Below, piece by piece: positions 50,880-59,806 of a stretch of DNA of 64,000 bases. Source of the stretch: JBDIAG01 sp047974565 (GTDB taxonomy: Bacteria; Actinomycetota; Actinomycetes; Actinomycetales; CAWJMD01); the NCBI GenBank assembly GCA_047974565.1, contig JBKECN010000096.1:62001-126000 (forward strand), given 5' to 3'. The position numbers and the translations under genes are program-made. Each line of letters opens with the position of its first letter. The first letter of the stretch is position 1. The notes below the pieces were generated by a model, which did not search any database, was not told where the DNA came from, and worked only from the letters and a program-made list of their open reading frames with translations.

Positions 50880-51563
50880 TCAGGGCTGCGTGCGTCGCAG
50901 CAGCAGGTAACCGCCGACGGCGACCGCTGCCGTCGCCGCGAGGCCCCACGCTGCGATCACGCCAGGGCCAGCCAGAGTGATCGCCTCGATGAGAGGACCC
51001 CACGATTCGCTCCTCGTGATGGCCACGACTCCGGCGGCAGCTACCACCCCCAGGGCCAGCAGCGTGAGCACCAGACCGAGCACCCCGAACCGTTTGTGGA
51101 TCGTCGCGATCGCCAGCCCGGCGACGAAGGAGCTCAACGCCATCGTGAAGTATGCGAGCCATGCCGTCGAGTTGCTTCCCGCGCCGAATGCGTCGAGGAA
51201 GAAGAATGCGCCGCGCTTGCCCCAGCCGTCGGTGGCATTCTCGATGAGCCCGCCCACGAGGAAGAGCGTGGCCAGCGCCGCCGACGTGAGGGTTCCTGCG
51301 CCGATGGTGCCGAGCCAGAAGTCGCGGCGGGTGATGCTCAGGGCCTGCGAGAACGGGAAGGTGCGGTGCAGCGCCAGCAGGCCGATCGCGAAGAAGTACC
51401 ACAGCGGCGCCTGATTGGCACCGACCAGGATCACGCCGTCGGCCGGAATCAGCGCGACGATTGCGAGCGAGAGCGCCACGGCTCCAGCGAAAATGATGAG
51501 GGGCATCCACACGAACGTCTGCTTGACCAGGAAGTGCAGTCGCACCACGTTGACGATCCTCAT
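50880..51563 (-). CDS. ABC-2 type membrane permease
   Basis: 227 aa, six hydrophobic segments (FVWMPLIIFAGAVALSLAIV first). ATG overlaps the stop of the ATPase gene (ATGA). The FSQALSITRRDFWLG segment resembles the permease of GntR-linked ABC transporters of the YtrB/YtrF kind in Gram-positive bacteria. Likely exporter partner of the ATPase; substrate unknown. Confidence 0.83.
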   Translation of the reverse strand: MRIVNVVRLHFLVKQTFVWMPLIIFAGAVALSLAIVALIPADGVILVGANQAPLWYFFAIGLLALHRTFPFSQALSITRRDFWLGTIGAGTLTSAALATLFLVGGLIENATDGWGKRGAFFFLDAFGAGSNSTAWLAYFTMALSSFVAGLAIATIHKRFGVLGLVLTLLALGVVAAAGVVAITRSESWGPLIEAITLAGPGVIAAWGLAATAAVAVGGYLLLRRTQP

Positions 51564-52459
51564 GCCGATGCCCCCTTCAGTTCAGCGGTGTGCTCGCCAT
51601 CGGTGAGGCGCACGATGAGTTGTTGCAGTGAGACCGGTGCCATCTCCAGGCCGACGGCGAGGAGCTCGCGCCGTTCGGCATCGGTAAGTCGGCCCAGCAC
51701 GGTGACCGAGGCGGTGCCGCCGAGGCGTTCGCGGTGGATCACATCGCGGCCGAGAGTGAACTGCTCGACGGCGTCGGCAGCCCCGATGACGCTGACCGCG
51801 CCGCCGCGGATGGCCTCGACGTCGTCATCCAGCACGAGCCTTCCGTGATCCAGCAGCACGACCGTCTCGAGCAGGTTGGCGACCTCGTCGATCAGGTGCG
51901 AGGAGAGCACGATGGTGCGTGGATGCTCGCCGTAGTCGGCGAGAAGGCGGTCGTAGAAGAGCTGGCGAGCGACGGCGTCGAGCCCCAGATACGGCTCGTC
52001 GAAGAAGGTGATCTCGGCTCGGGAAGCAAGCCCGATGATGACGCCGACGGCGGAGAGCTGGCCCCGCGAGAGCTTCTTGATCCGGCGGTTCATCGGGAGT
52101 TCGAAATCCCTCGCGAGTTGCCTGGCGAAGGCGGCATCCCACCGGGGGAAGAACATCCCAGCGGCCGCGAAGGCGTGACCCGGCCTGGCGTCTTCGGGGT
52201 ACGGTTGGCTCTCGCGCACGAAGCACATCCGCTGCAGCACGGCGGCGTTCTCGTACGGCGCCTCGCCGAACGCGCGGACCGACCCCGACGTCGCGACGTT
52301 CTGCGCGGTTGCGATCGACATCAGCGAGGTCTTGCCGGCGCCGTTACGGCCGAGCAGCCCGCAGATGGTGTTCTCCTCGAAAGCGACAGTGACGTCGTCG
52401 AGCGCGACGGTTTCGCGGTAGCGCTTGGTGAGATGTGACAGTTGCAGTACCGGGGTCAC
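51560..52459 (-). CDS. ABC transporter ATP-binding protein
   Basis: 299 aa. Walker A LLGRNGAGKTSLMS near residue 35, signature LSRGQLSAVG, Walker B ITFFDEPYLGLDAVAR, switch LSSHLID. BcrA/YtrB-like with a C-terminal extension. Central gene of gntR-ATPase-permease; overlaps both neighbours by four bases. Confidence 0.93.
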   Translation of the reverse strand: MTPVLQLSHLTKRYRETVALDDVTVAFEENTICGLLGRNGAGKTSLMSIATAQNVATSGSVRAFGEAPYENAAVLQRMCFVRESQPYPEDARPGHAFAAAGMFFPRWDAAFARQLARDFELPMNRRIKKLSRGQLSAVGVIIGLASRAEITFFDEPYLGLDAVARQLFYDRLLADYGEHPRTIVLSSHLIDEVANLLETVVLLDHGRLVLDDDVEAIRGGAVSVIGAADAVEQFTLGRDVIHRERLGGTASVTVLGRLTDAERRELLAVGLEMAPVSLQQLIVRLTDGEHTAELKGASA

Positions 52460-52836
52460 GGCGAGTCTCCTCTGGTCAGGGTGGCGGCGCGTTCGGCCAC
52501 GAGATCGATCAGGTCCGATGGCGCCATGCCGAGTCGGCGGGCCTCGGCGAGAACGGGGTCCACGAACTGCTCCGCGAATGCCGCCCGGCGCTCGGCGAGG
52601 ATCGCCGCGCGGGCGCCGGTGGCGACGAACATGCCGATGCCGCGGCGCTTGTACAGCACGCCCTTGTCCACCAGCAGGTTGATGCCCTTGCCCGCGGTGG
52701 CGGGGTTGATGCGCTGGAAGGCGGCGAGTTCGTTCGTTGACGGCGCCTGTGCCTCCTCCGCCAGGGCTCCGGACAGGATCGAGTCTTCGATCTGCTGGGC
52801 GATCTGGAGGAAGAGCGGGCGGCCGTCGTCGAGCAT
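52456..52836 (-). CDS. GntR-family (YtrA-type) repressor
   Basis: 126 aa, ATG 52836. Winged helix LFLQIAQQIEDSILSGAL, APSTNELAAFQRINPATAGK and LVDKGVLYKRRGIGMFV, then a short dimerisation tail. YtrA-type regulators repress the following ABC genes and respond to cell-envelope stress in relatives. The palindrome at 52855-52876 is the expected operator. Confidence 0.9.
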   Translation of the reverse strand: MLDDGRPLFLQIAQQIEDSILSGALAEEAQAPSTNELAAFQRINPATAGKGINLLVDKGVLYKRRGIGMFVATGARAAILAERRAAFAEQFVDPVLAEARRLGMAPSDLIDLVAERAATLTRGDSP

Positions 52837-52854
52837 CCGATTCCCACTCTGTTG

Positions 52855-52876
52855 GTTAGTTGGTTGAGTAACTAAC
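52855..52876. promoter_or_regulatory. operator-like inverted repeat before the gntR-ABC operon
   Basis: GTTAGTT (52855-52861) and AACTAAC (52870-52876), 8-base spacer containing further GGTTGAGT half-site-like sequence; ends 18 bases before the GntR start. Confidence 0.75.
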
Positions 52877-52953
52877 TGTGGAACAGAATGCGCGTCGTGT
52901 CAACCGGCGACCGCGTCGTACCTTTGGCGGCAGGTCGAGCTTCCGCGCCCCGC

Positions 52954-53170
52954 TTACCCACGACGGCTCGCCGAAAGTACGACACGACGCGCCACCGTCG
53001 GGCTCTCAAGATGCGGGGCGACCTCGGCGGCGATGAGCTCCAGCTGGCCGAGATCGCTCATGTCCATGAGCTGGAGATAGACGCGCTGGACGCCGTCGTC
53101 GGCCAGGCGCGCAGCCGATCCGCATCCTCGGCCGGCGTGCCAGCGACGCCGTGCTGCGATGCTTCAGGCG
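52954..53170 (-). pseudogene. C-terminal remnant of a luciferase-like (LLM, F420-type) oxidoreductase
   Basis: GVAGTPAEDADRLRAW, then after a missing G near 53103 DDGVQRVYLQLMDMSDLGQL and ELIAAEVAPHL, ending at TAA (52954). This is the typical end of LLM-class flavin-dependent oxidoreductases. The 5' part is absent. Confidence 0.7.
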
Positions 53171-53443
53171 CAATCGGCCGGCTGGTTGGGTACACCTCAC
53201 AGGCGGCGCGCAGCAAGGCGTCTCCCGCGCCCCACGGTGACCCGCCACGGGCATGGAGGTCCCAACCGGCCGAGTGACGGGGCTTGCGATCGGCTCGAAC
53301 GCGCAACGGGCACGCATTCCAAACTGAGCGCTGATCGGCAGAGTCGAACGCCTTCGCGCCTCGCTTGGTGCGAGTTCGCTCCAGGGGCACTCGATCGCGG
53401 AGGTATCAAGTTGGCCTGTCCCAGCCTTCGCCTCGCGATACGA
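53171..53443. other. intergenic stretch before the XRE/nucleotidyltransferase pair
   Basis: No gene I can support. It probably holds the promoter of the pair. No convincing hexamer set at the right spacing was found. Confidence 0.4.
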
Positions 53444-53457
53444 TTGCGTATACGCAA
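53444..53457. promoter_or_regulatory. perfect 14-base palindrome before the XRE/nucleotidyltransferase pair
   Basis: TTGCGTATACGCAA is its own complement; it ends 16 bases before the ATG and abuts the ribosome site GAGGAGG, as expected for autorepression. Confidence 0.8.
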
Positions 53458-53473
53458 CCGAGGAGGCGGACAT

Positions 53474-54385
53474 ATGGACGCGGCAACCATCGTAAAGCGC
53501 GTGCGCGTGCTCACCGGTATCACCCGCAAGGAACTCGCCAAACTCGCTGGCCTGTCTCCCTCAACGATCGGGCGAATCGAGCAGGGCGCGCTGGATCCGA
53601 CATGGGGGACACTTTCGCGCATCCTGGAGGCGACCGGCTTCCGGCTCCACGGGGACACCGTCGTTTCCGCCGGCGACCAGACGGCGATCACCGCCGCCCG
53701 CCCCGTGCTGGAACCGCTACTCGCGCCTGCATCCGCTGCAGGGACCGACTGCCTGACAGCGCCGGCACGCACGATCTTGGACACGAGTGCACGCGGCATC
53801 GACCGCTCGCTCGCGAACGAGACAACTGCCACCCGGGTCGCGCTCGCTAGCACGACCGAAGTACAGCAGCAGGCCGCCGACGCGGTCGCCAACCAGTGGC
53901 TGAGCCGGTGGGCTCGCGCGGGGTGGCTGTCGGATCGAGCGGATGCGAGCGATGTGGTGAGTGTGGCTGTCTCTGCCGGCAACGCAGGCAAGATCGCACG
54001 TCGCAACGTCCTCCGCCGCAACGTTTCTGCCCCCGGCGGGTGGCGCGAACTCGTCCGGCGGCTGGAGGAGGAGAGCATCGCCTATGCCGTCTCTGGGCTG
54101 GTTGCTGCCCGACCGGATCGAGCGACCGCGACGGCGCAAACCCCGGTCATCTACGTTGCCGACCCGGCCCTGGCCGCAAACACGCTCGGCCTGGACGAGG
54201 CCGCGCCAGGGCGTGGAGTCCTGCTGCTTGCTCCGGGCGATGACGAACTCACGCGCACCGAGATGGACGGCGGCATCCGGTTCGTCTCACGCGCCCAAGG
54301 CGTGCTCGATGCGTTTGCCGGTTCCGGACGGGAGCCGGACAAGGCTGAGGACATGCTGCGCTCACTGCTGGCGGTGTCTGCGTGA
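53474..54385 (+). CDS. XRE-type HTH protein, putative antitoxin of an AbiE-like pair
   Basis: 303 aa from ATG 53474 with GAGGAGG. N-terminal XRE HTH (TGITRKELAKLAGLSPSTIGRIEQG) of about 65 residues; a middle region with no recognised fold; and a C-terminal half with VSGLVAARPDRATATAQTP and YVADPALAANTLGL similar in style to AbiEi-like proteins. It overlaps the nucleotidyltransferase gene by GTGA. Classical AbiEi has a winged helix rather than XRE, so this is a variant. Role as antitoxin is inferred. Confidence 0.7.
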   Translation: MDAATIVKRVRVLTGITRKELAKLAGLSPSTIGRIEQGALDPTWGTLSRILEATGFRLHGDTVVSAGDQTAITAARPVLEPLLAPASAAGTDCLTAPARTILDTSARGIDRSLANETTATRVALASTTEVQQQAADAVANQWLSRWARAGWLSDRADASDVVSVAVSAGNAGKIARRNVLRRNVSAPGGWRELVRRLEEESIAYAVSGLVAARPDRATATAQTPVIYVADPALAANTLGLDEAAPGRGVLLLAPGDDELTRTEMDGGIRFVSRAQGVLDAFAGSGREPDKAEDMLRSLLAVSA

Positions 54386-55248
54386 CCGGCGACTTCGACG
54401 AACTCGAGATCGAGATCGTCACGTCGCGACGAGCCCTCATCGAAGTCGTCGCCGGCCTCGCCGACCAGCGCGAGGCGCTCACTGTGCTTGGCGGCCACGC
54501 AGTCATCGAAGTCACCCAGGGGATCCCTGGGCTCCCGCGGGATGACACGACCCGGGACGGTGACCTCGGTGTCATCCCGCAACTCCTTGGCGACGTCCCG
54601 AACCTCAGCGCCCGCATGACCGAACTCGGCTACGAAGCCGCGCGTCCTGAGCGCCCCGGCGTGTGGTCGCCGATCTCGCAGCGCGACCGCAGCATCCACG
54701 ACCGCGACAGCGTCGATCTCATCGCACCGATGTCGCTGGCTCGGGGTGACCTCACCACGGACCGGAGCATCCGCGCCGCCCGCGTTGGGGCTCACGGTAG
54801 GCATGCCGTCTCCGCGACCCGCGGCACCGAGCTCAGCGTTCTCGATCGCCAGTGGCGCACGCTGCGCTCCTTCGACGGCGGACCGATCGTAGATGCCTAC
54901 GTGGCTGGGCCCTCGGCGCTGGTGTGCGCAAAGGCATACAAGATCCACGACCGTCTCGACCCGACCGAGCTGCGCCGCAACGCGGACCGGCTGCGCCCGA
55001 AGGACTTCGCAGACCTATACCGGCTCCTGCTCGTCATCACTCCAGAGGATGCGGCGGACGCCTTCGCCCAGGGGGTCGCCGACCCGAGGATCAGCGAAGC
55101 GGTGGCCATCGGCCGCGACTATCTCATTGAGATCCTGACCGATGCCTCGACGGTCGCCAGCATGGTCGCCGACGTCTGGGGCGACACCACCCGCGAGGCT
55201 GAGTTCCACACACACGTCGGCAGCTGGCGCCGACGGTTCGCTGTCTGA
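54382..55248 (+). CDS. AbiEii-like nucleotidyltransferase (putative toxin)
   Basis: 288 aa, GTG overlapping the upstream stop. LTVLGGHAVIEV followed by PRDDTTRDGDLGV gives the GG...D-x-D core of the nucleotidyltransferase fold, AYKIHDR and LRPKDFADLYRLLL give the later motifs of the AbiEii/DUF1814 family (K...R-x-KD-x-x-DL). AbiEii-type toxins add nucleotides, for instance pyrimidines to tRNA ends, and in lactococci protect against phage. The whole pair may be a defence or stabilisation unit. Confidence 0.8.
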   Translation: MTGDFDELEIEIVTSRRALIEVVAGLADQREALTVLGGHAVIEVTQGIPGLPRDDTTRDGDLGVIPQLLGDVPNLSARMTELGYEAARPERPGVWSPISQRDRSIHDRDSVDLIAPMSLARGDLTTDRSIRAARVGAHGRHAVSATRGTELSVLDRQWRTLRSFDGGPIVDAYVAGPSALVCAKAYKIHDRLDPTELRRNADRLRPKDFADLYRLLLVITPEDAADAFAQGVADPRISEAVAIGRDYLIEILTDASTVASMVADVWGDTTREAEFHTHVGSWRRRFAV

Positions 55249-55269
55249 GGAACCCATTGTCTGAGGAAC
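55242..55269. repeat. 12-base direct repeat across the stop of the nucleotidyltransferase gene
   Basis: TGTCTGAGGAAC at 55242-55253 and 55258-55269, period 16; the first copy contains the TGA stop. May be the scar of a small duplication at the end of the accessory region. Confidence 0.6.
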
Positions 55270-55321
55270 TCGTTTCCGGATCGCCTCCTCGTGAGCGATC
55301 CCGGCGGCACCCACCCCCGGG

Positions 55322-56539
55322 TCAGCTGAGGTGGGCGTGGCGACGCGCACCGTACGCCCCGGCGAGTGCCAGAGCCGGGGTCGCCAGTAGCTGAACAGGT
55401 CGGTGGCTCAAGACCTTTATCGCTCGCACCGGCCCCAGCGATTCACGGATGGCAGCTCGTGCCCGGGGAGCGATGGTCCGGTAGTAGGTCGCCAGCACCT
55501 GGTCCAGGGGCGCGCCGCGCAGGTGAGCACGGATCGCGGCGGTCAGGTCGGCGGCGTCGCAGATGGCGGTGGACGCGCCGCGGCCGCCGGTGGGTGGCAT
55601 CGCGTGGATGGCATCCCCGAGTGCGGTGACGCGCCCGCTCGGCCAGGTGTCGATGAGGGTGGCGGGATCGGCGGCGCGGAATCTGAAGGCGGCAGTCCGC
55701 TCTGGCCGGGAATGGTGCACGCGATCGGTCAACCAGGGGGACCAGCCGTCCAGTAGTGCCTCGGCCTGCGCCACCAACTCCTCGGGGGTGGAGGAGAACG
55801 CCCGGGGAACGCGATTGGCGCAGGTGATCGTCCCCCAGATCAGTGCCGGTCGACCGAGCAAGGTGCTGATCTGCGGGTCGGCCACCGGGCGCGAGGGTGG
55901 CGCAAACCGCGAGAGGAAGACCCCGGTTCCGTCCGCGGCGACCGCCAGCGCCGGGCCGCCCCGCAGGAAGGCCGGCGGCTCGGTGTCGCCGAGTGGGGCC
56001 CAGCCGGCCAGGCCGGTCAACCCCAGGTCACGTGTCGCACTGCCGCCCGCACGCGAAGCCACCACCGTCGAGGTGGCTCCATCGGCTGCCACGACGAGGT
56101 CGGCCTCGAGTACGGACCCGTCGGTGAGCCTCACCGCCGCTGCGGCGCCGTCCTCGCTCACCGCTCGCACCGGGCTGGCGAACCTGATCCGGGGGTCCAG
56201 GTCACGAGCGAGCAGGATGCGCAACACCTGCCGTTGGGCCAGGACCCGGTCCAGCCCCGACTCCTCGCGGGCCACGATGATCGGCCGGAGCCGAGAGTCG
56301 GCGATGGTGAAGTGCACGAACGCGTTCCCGGTTTCGGACACCTCCCGGATCTCGTCGAACAAGCCGCTCGGAAGTACCTGCCGCAGCGCCTGGCAGGCAT
56401 CGTCATTGATGCTGATCCGGTAGCCGCCGGTATCCGACGCCGAGGCGTCCCGCTCCAGCACCACAACCTCGGCAAGGCCGGTGAGGCCATGGGCGAGGGT
56501 GAGCCCGCCAATCCCGGCACCGCAGATCACGACTCGCAC
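55322..56539 (-). CDS. FAD-dependent aromatic-type monooxygenase
   Basis: 405 aa. Dinucleotide motif VVICGAGIGGLTLAHGL at the start, ERDASASDTGGYRI, and GDAIHAMPPTGGRGASTAI (the GD motif that binds FAD and NADPH) near 285. Class A flavoprotein monooxygenase, substrate unknown. Divergent from the MDR gene at 56704, sharing a 164-base promoter region. Confidence 0.9.
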   Translation of the reverse strand: MRVVICGAGIGGLTLAHGLTGLAEVVVLERDASASDTGGYRISINDDACQALRQVLPSGLFDEIREVSETGNAFVHFTIADSRLRPIIVAREESGLDRVLAQRQVLRILLARDLDPRIRFASPVRAVSEDGAAAAVRLTDGSVLEADLVVAADGATSTVVASRAGGSATRDLGLTGLAGWAPLGDTEPPAFLRGGPALAVAADGTGVFLSRFAPPSRPVADPQISTLLGRPALIWGTITCANRVPRAFSSTPEELVAQAEALLDGWSPWLTDRVHHSRPERTAAFRFRAADPATLIDTWPSGRVTALGDAIHAMPPTGGRGASTAICDAADLTAAIRAHLRGAPLDQVLATYYRTIAPRARAAIRESLGPVRAIKVLSHRPVQLLATPALALAGAYGARRHAHLS

Positions 56540-56703
56540 CGCGCACCCACACCCTTCCTGGCCGATTTGAGGTCAACCGCTTACACCCCCCCGAGCCGCA
56601 GAGGATCACCCAGAGCCTGGCGCTTTCACGCTAGCCTCGATCGAGTCCGAGTCACCGACTTCGCCGATACCCCAATGCCATTCCCCGACAGGAGATGCCT
56701 CAC

Positions 56704-57681
56704 GTGCGCGCCATCATGCACCACGAGTTCGCAAACCCGGCCGAGGTCCTGACGGTCGAAGAGATCGCCACTCCCGAACCCGGCCCGGGGCAGGTACGGG
56801 TGCGCACCGTCCTGGCCACCATCCACAACCACGACCTGATGACGATCAGCGGCCAGTACGGCTTCAAGCCCGAGTTGCCGGCCCGTGCCGGCACCGAGGC
56901 GGTCGGTGTCGTCGACGCCCTGGGGGAGGGGGTGGACGGGCTCAGCCTCGGCCAGCGGGTCTGCTCCTCCGGCACCTTCGGCGTCTGGGCGGAGTACTTC
57001 ATCGCCCCCGCCGCCGGACTGCTGCCGGTCCCGGACGGCATCCCGGACGAGGCTGCCGCCCAGCTCGTGGCGATGCCGATGTCCGCGATCACCCTGCTCG
57101 ACAGCGTCGACGTGAGCCGCGGCGACTGGCTCGTCCAGAACGCCGCGAACGGTGCCGTCGGTCGGTTGGTGGCCCAGCTCGGCGCCGGGCGTGGCCTCAA
57201 CATCCTCGGCCTGGTGCGTCGCGCCGCCGGGGTCGGCGAACTTGCCTCCCAGGGGATCGCACGTGTCGTGGCCACCGATCAGCCGGACTGGCGCGACCAG
57301 GTGCGTGCCCTGGTCGGCGACGCGCAGATCAGGGTCGGAATCGACTCCGTCGGCGGACCTGCCAGCGGCCAGCTGATGTCCCTACTCGGCGAGGGTGGCA
57401 CGCTGGTCAATTTCGGCGCCATGGACTCGGCCACCGTGCAGGTGAGCTCCGGCGATCTCATCTTCAAACAATGTGTGGTGAAAGGATTCTGGGCGAGCAA
57501 GGTCATCCCGGCGTTGAGCGGCGAGCACCGCCAGCGGCTGATCGCCGAGCTACTGACGGACCTGGCGGCAGGCACGATCACGCTGCCGGTCGAGCACATC
57601 TACTCCTTCGACGACGTCCGTCAGGCGAGCGCCGCGAACTATTACCCCGGCCGCGTGGGCAAGGTGCTGTTGCGACCCTGA
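56704..57681 (+). CDS. MDR-superfamily NADPH-dependent oxidoreductase (quinone reductase/enoyl reductase-like)
   Basis: 325 aa. GTG 56704 is preceded at 9 bases by AGGAG, so I prefer it to ATG 56695, which is too close to that site. The GroES-like domain lacks zinc ligands; VQNAANGAVGRLVAQLGA is the NADPH loop. VGIDSVGGPASGQL and KGFWASKVIPAL fit the mitochondrial-type enoyl reductase branch. Substrate not known. Confidence 0.85.
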   Translation: MRAIMHHEFANPAEVLTVEEIATPEPGPGQVRVRTVLATIHNHDLMTISGQYGFKPELPARAGTEAVGVVDALGEGVDGLSLGQRVCSSGTFGVWAEYFIAPAAGLLPVPDGIPDEAAAQLVAMPMSAITLLDSVDVSRGDWLVQNAANGAVGRLVAQLGAGRGLNILGLVRRAAGVGELASQGIARVVATDQPDWRDQVRALVGDAQIRVGIDSVGGPASGQLMSLLGEGGTLVNFGAMDSATVQVSSGDLIFKQCVVKGFWASKVIPALSGEHRQRLIAELLTDLAAGTITLPVEHIYSFDDVRQASAANYYPGRVGKVLLRP

Positions 57682-57745
57682 GTGGCACCGCCGCCCCGGG
57701 GTGTCGACACCGTCCGGTGTCGGCCTCGGCTCGGCCATGTCCGGG

Positions 57746-58522
57746 TCAGGCGGCGAAGGTGCCCGGTGTGGTGCCCAGCACCTTGCGGAAGTGCCGGGTC
57801 AGATGCGCCTGGTCGTGGAAGCCGGCCTCAACGGCAGCCTGGGCGGGGGAGTGCCCGCCCAGCAGCAGCCTGCGGGCCCGGTCCACCCGACGCCCGATGA
57901 CGTACCGGTGCGGTGAGATGCCGTACGCCGCTGAGAACACCCGGACGAGGTGACTCGGATGCGCGCTCAGCGCCCGTCCTGCGTCGGCCAGGGTGACCGT
58001 CTCGGCCAGCCGATCATCGAGCAACTCGCGCAACCGTCGGGCCAACGGGGCGTCCGGCGTCGTGTCCCGCTCCCCGACGAGGTGGGACAACACCAACTCC
58101 CGCAGTTCCACCAGCCCGGACTCGACGGCGAGGACGTCACCGGGCGACTCCAGGGCCGCGTGAATGCGCCAAGTTGCCTCGACCGCCCGGAGGTCGGTCA
58201 GGGTCGGAGTGCGGGTCGCGGCGTCGACGGCCGCGGCGGGCAGCCATCCGTCCTCGAGGTAGACCACGCGCTTGTGAAATGCCTTGCCCGGGAAGGCGGA
58301 CCGGCCGTCGTGCGGGACCTGCGGGGGTAACAGGGTGAGGGTGGCCGGCTCGGCATGATGGTGCGCCCGGTCCAGCGAGTAGCGGACCGCGCCGCGATCG
58401 ACCAGCAGCACCGTCCACGCGTCATGGGTATGCACCGGGTAGGCGTGCTCGGCGAAGGTGGCATGCAGGACCTCGCGCACCCCCGCAACGCCGGGGTGCC
58501 AGGCGCGAACCCGGTCTGTCAT
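57746..58522 (-). CDS. AraC-family transcriptional regulator
   Basis: 258 aa from ATG 58522 (MTDRVRAWHPGVAGVRE); a longer frame upstream is not supported. Cupin-like N-terminal domain (HDAWTVLLVDRGAVRYSLD) and C-terminal double HTH (LSAHPSHLVRVFSAAYGISPHRYVIGRR, AAVEAGFHDQAHLTRHFRKVLG). Divergent from the DUF2000 gene at 58675, which may be its target. Confidence 0.92.
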   Translation of the reverse strand: MTDRVRAWHPGVAGVREVLHATFAEHAYPVHTHDAWTVLLVDRGAVRYSLDRAHHHAEPATLTLLPPQVPHDGRSAFPGKAFHKRVVYLEDGWLPAAAVDAATRTPTLTDLRAVEATWRIHAALESPGDVLAVESGLVELRELVLSHLVGERDTTPDAPLARRLRELLDDRLAETVTLADAGRALSAHPSHLVRVFSAAYGISPHRYVIGRRVDRARRLLLGGHSPAQAAVEAGFHDQAHLTRHFRKVLGTTPGTFAA

Positions 58523-58674
58523 ACCTGCCACGCCCTCAAGACGCCCGCGTGGGCAGCGGCTCCGGCGTCCACAAGTGCCCCCAACTCGCGTGGGCCGCAG
58601 AAGGCTGCTGAGCCAGAGTCCGTCACGCAAGAAACGTACAAGACCCAACCAGCACCGTCCCGAACACTCCAGAC

Positions 58675-59157
58675 ATGATCACTCCAGCTCCCGACCTGCC
58701 CGGCGCAGGCTCCGACGTGGCCACGTCCAGCGCACCCGGCGGTTCGGTGCGATTCGACACAAAGATCGTCGTCGTCCTGCGGGACGACCTGTTGCCCTGG
58801 CAGGAACTCAACGTGACCGCCTTCCTGGTCAGCGGGATCGCCACGAGCACAGCAGGTCTCACCGGGGAGATCTATCTGGATGCCGATGGCACCGAATACC
58901 TGCCGATGCTGCGCCAGCCGGTCGTGGTGATGTCCGCCGGCGCCGCGACCTTGCGTTCGGCCCGGGTCAAGGCGCTGGGCCGAGGCATCCCGATCGCGGT
59001 GTACACCCATGACCTGTTCGGCACCGGGCACGACGACGCGAACCGAGCCGCGGTGGCCGCCGTGCCCGGCGATGAACTCGACCTGGTGGGGCTCGGCCTG
59101 CGCGGCCCTCGCAACGTCGTGGACCGCGTCGTCAAGGGCGCCCGCATGCACACCTAG
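58675..59157 (+). CDS. DUF2000 family protein
   Basis: 160 aa. FDTKIVVVLRDDLLPWQELN, NVTAFLVSGIA, and PIAVYTHDLFGTGHDDANRA are typical of DUF2000, small proteins often paired with AraC regulators. Function unknown; a ligand-binding fold is suspected. No ribosome site is clear. Confidence 0.85.
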   Translation: MITPAPDLPGAGSDVATSSAPGGSVRFDTKIVVVLRDDLLPWQELNVTAFLVSGIATSTAGLTGEIYLDADGTEYLPMLRQPVVVMSAGAATLRSARVKALGRGIPIAVYTHDLFGTGHDDANRAAVAAVPGDELDLVGLGLRGPRNVVDRVVKGARMHT

Positions 59158-59174
59158 CACCCGGCCGCCACGAT

Positions 59175-59747
59175 TTAGCGAGGCACGTGTTCGGCGCAGT
59201 GCACCTGGAGCCGGTCGTCGGTGAGGTCGCTGTCGAGCAGCAGACACCGTGGCACCCCGAGGGGGCTGGTGTCGTCGTAGTGCCGACAGGTCAGGCAACT
59301 GCGGTCGATGGTGATCAGCCCCGCAGCCCGCAACCGGACGATCTCCCCGAGCAGCACCCGCAGGGTGGTCGCGTGGTCGGGGCCCAGGTCATCCTCTGAG
59401 GTGGTCAACGGCCGCAACTCATCGGCGACGTCATCGGCGACCAGGGCGCCCGCCCCGGTGAGGGCAACCATGGTCCGCCGCCGATCGCTGGGGTCGGCAC
59501 CCCGAGTGACCAGGCCGTGACCGGCGAGCGTGGCGACCGCGTCGGTGACCGTCGGCTGGCTCACCGCCAACTCGGCAGCGATCCCGCCGATGCTGCGCCC
59601 ACCGCTGGATAGCAACTGGACGATGTCGAGCCCGAGGACCGACAAGCCGTGAGCGCTGGCGGCCGACTGCCGTGCCTGGCGCATGGCGCGAGCCAACCGA
59701 TCCACGGCCTGAAAGATCCGTGGTCCGACATTGCTCGCACCGCTCAC
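59175..59747 (-). CDS. MarR-family regulator with C-terminal cysteine cluster
   Basis: 190 aa, GTG start. MarR winged helix: IAAELAVSQPTVTDAVATLAGHGLV and DPSDRRRTMVALTGAG. Beyond the usual end (about 145 aa) a 45-residue tail carries SCLTCRHYD, GVPRCLLLD and VHCAEHVP: four cysteines and two histidines suited to bind zinc, iron-sulfur or sense thiol oxidation. The protoglobin gene is directly upstream on the same strand. Confidence 0.88.
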   Translation of the reverse strand: MSGASNVGPRIFQAVDRLARAMRQARQSAASAHGLSVLGLDIVQLLSSGGRSIGGIAAELAVSQPTVTDAVATLAGHGLVTRGADPSDRRRTMVALTGAGALVADDVADELRPLTTSEDDLGPDHATTLRVLLGEIVRLRAAGLITIDRSCLTCRHYDDTSPLGVPRCLLLDSDLTDDRLQVHCAEHVPR

Positions 59748-59806
59748 CTGTCCATCGTGTCATCGTTTGCGTCTCGCCGCTGCACACAGGGTGCATAAGA
59801 TGACGA

